64,000 bases of DNA from UBA7239 sp964509075 (lineage in GTDB: Bacteria > Pseudomonadota > Gammaproteobacteria > Pseudomonadales > UBA7239), in assembly GCA_964509075.1 (NCBI GenBank), contig CAZDWC010000010.1:99417-163416 (forward strand), given 5' to 3'. Below, one piece after another: positions 63,496 to 64,000 of this stretch. The position numbers and the translations under genes were made by a program. A model generated the notes under the pieces. That model made no database searches, had not been told where the DNA came from, and saw nothing but the letters and a program-made list of their open reading frames with translations. Positions within the stretch are counted from its first letter, which is position 1, and each line of letters starts with the position of its first letter.

Positions 63496-64000
63496 CTAGA
63501 CCCGGTGGTAAATCGCGCTGCCGGTTTCGCGAAACTCGCGCGATTTTTCCGCCATCTCCTGTTCGACATCCACCATGCGCAAAGCATCGGTTGTGTCAGC
63601 GGCCTCAAGTGAAGCGATGTAGTCAGGCGAACTGGCGCGCTCGATAGAGTTGGCATAGTCACGCACATCCTGCGTGATTTTCATCGAGCAGAATTTCGGT
63701 CCGCACATGGAGCAGAAGTGCGCGACCTTGGCGGATTCTTTCGGCAGGGTTTCATCGTGGTAACTGCGCGCTGTGTCGGGATCGAGACCGAGATTGAACT
63801 GGTCTTCCCAGCGAAACTCGAACCGCGCTTTCGACAATGCATTGTCACGCAACTGTGCGCCGGGATGGCCTTTCGCGAGATCGGCAGCGTGCGCAGCAAT
63901 TTTGTAAGTAATGATGCCTGTTTTCACATCTTCTTTATTGGGCAGGCCAAGATGTTCCTTCGGAGTCTCGTAGCTCAGCATGGAACAGCCGTACCAGCCG
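63496..64000 (-). CDS. thiC: ThiC phosphomethylpyrimidine synthase, C-terminal part (cut by window edge)
   Basis: C-terminal about 167 residues of the radical SAM enzyme making the thiamine pyrimidine from AIR. Visible are GWYGCSMLSYETPKEHLGLP at the cut edge, the cluster motif CSMCGPKFCSMKIT (C-x2-C-x4-C), and the usual acidic C-terminal extension. The start and any TPP riboswitch lie beyond the window. Confidence 0.96.
   Translation of the reverse strand, partial: GWYGCSMLSYETPKEHLGLPNKEDVKTGIITYKIAAHAADLAKGHPGAQLRDNALSKARFEFRWEDQFNLGLDPDTARSYHDETLPKESAKVAHFCSMCGPKFCSMKITQDVRDYANSIERASSPDYIASLEAADTTDALRMVDVEQEMAEKSREFRETGSAIYHRV

Overview
The window is a dense, mostly core-genome stretch from a gammaproteobacterium. 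It most resembles the Pseudomonadales/Cellvibrionales. This rests on gene order I recall from Pseudomonas: tonB3-gshB divergent from pilGHIJK-chpA; hemW-rdgB-metW-metX; hisI-hisE-tatABC; thiC-nudF-yqiB-cpdA-yqiA; accB-accC; ubiE/ubiJ/ubiB. No rRNA, tRNA, CRISPR array, insertion sequence or prophage was recognised. No species-level call can be made.

Layout. 1-10035 (minus): type IV pilus chemosensory operon pilG-pilH-pilI-pilJ-pilK-chpA, with chpA cut by the left edge. 10338-12256 (plus): gshB and a tonB3-like gene. 12292-33519 looks like an accessory block: a polytopic membrane protein; a tightly overlapping arsenic operon arsR-arsC-arsD-arsA-acr3 that ends in a spermidine-synthase-like gene; secreted and outer-membrane proteins around a Crp/Fnr regulator; a FocA-type channel; a yefM-yoeB toxin-antitoxin pair; a Fur-boxed feoA-feoB operon with a 48-residue Cys-rich partner; a 1230-residue delta-60/TSP3 surface protein behind a poly-G promoter; and a small porin-like protein.

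33619-45374: a long-form acyl-CoA dehydrogenase; ubiE separated from ubiJ-ubiB by a lipoprotein, a cyclic-nucleotide-domain MscS channel and a Tyr-rich TSP3 protein; then trmO and ppk1. 45400-50904: a perfect palindrome, an LbtU-like porin, a B12-binding radical SAM enzyme, aroQ, a REP-like palindrome and accB-accC. 50909-54735 (minus): DUF465 protein, hemW, rdgB, metW, metX. 54882-60789 (plus): hisI, hisE, tatA, tatB, tatC, a membrane protein coupled to tatC, an acidic protein and gshA. 60814-64000 (minus): yqiA, cpdA, yqiB-like, nudF and the 3' part of thiC.

How it fits together: twitching and surface sensing (Pil-Chp, plus TonB3, which is needed for twitching in P. aeruginosa), glutathione synthesis (gshA and gshB), ubiquinone synthesis, Tat export and arsenite efflux fed by ArsD/ArsA. 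The least explained parts are the SpeE-like gene fused into the ars operon, the shared Fnr-like palindromes near two secreted-protein genes, the poly-G promoter of the delta-60 protein, and the genes inserted between ubiE and ubiJ.
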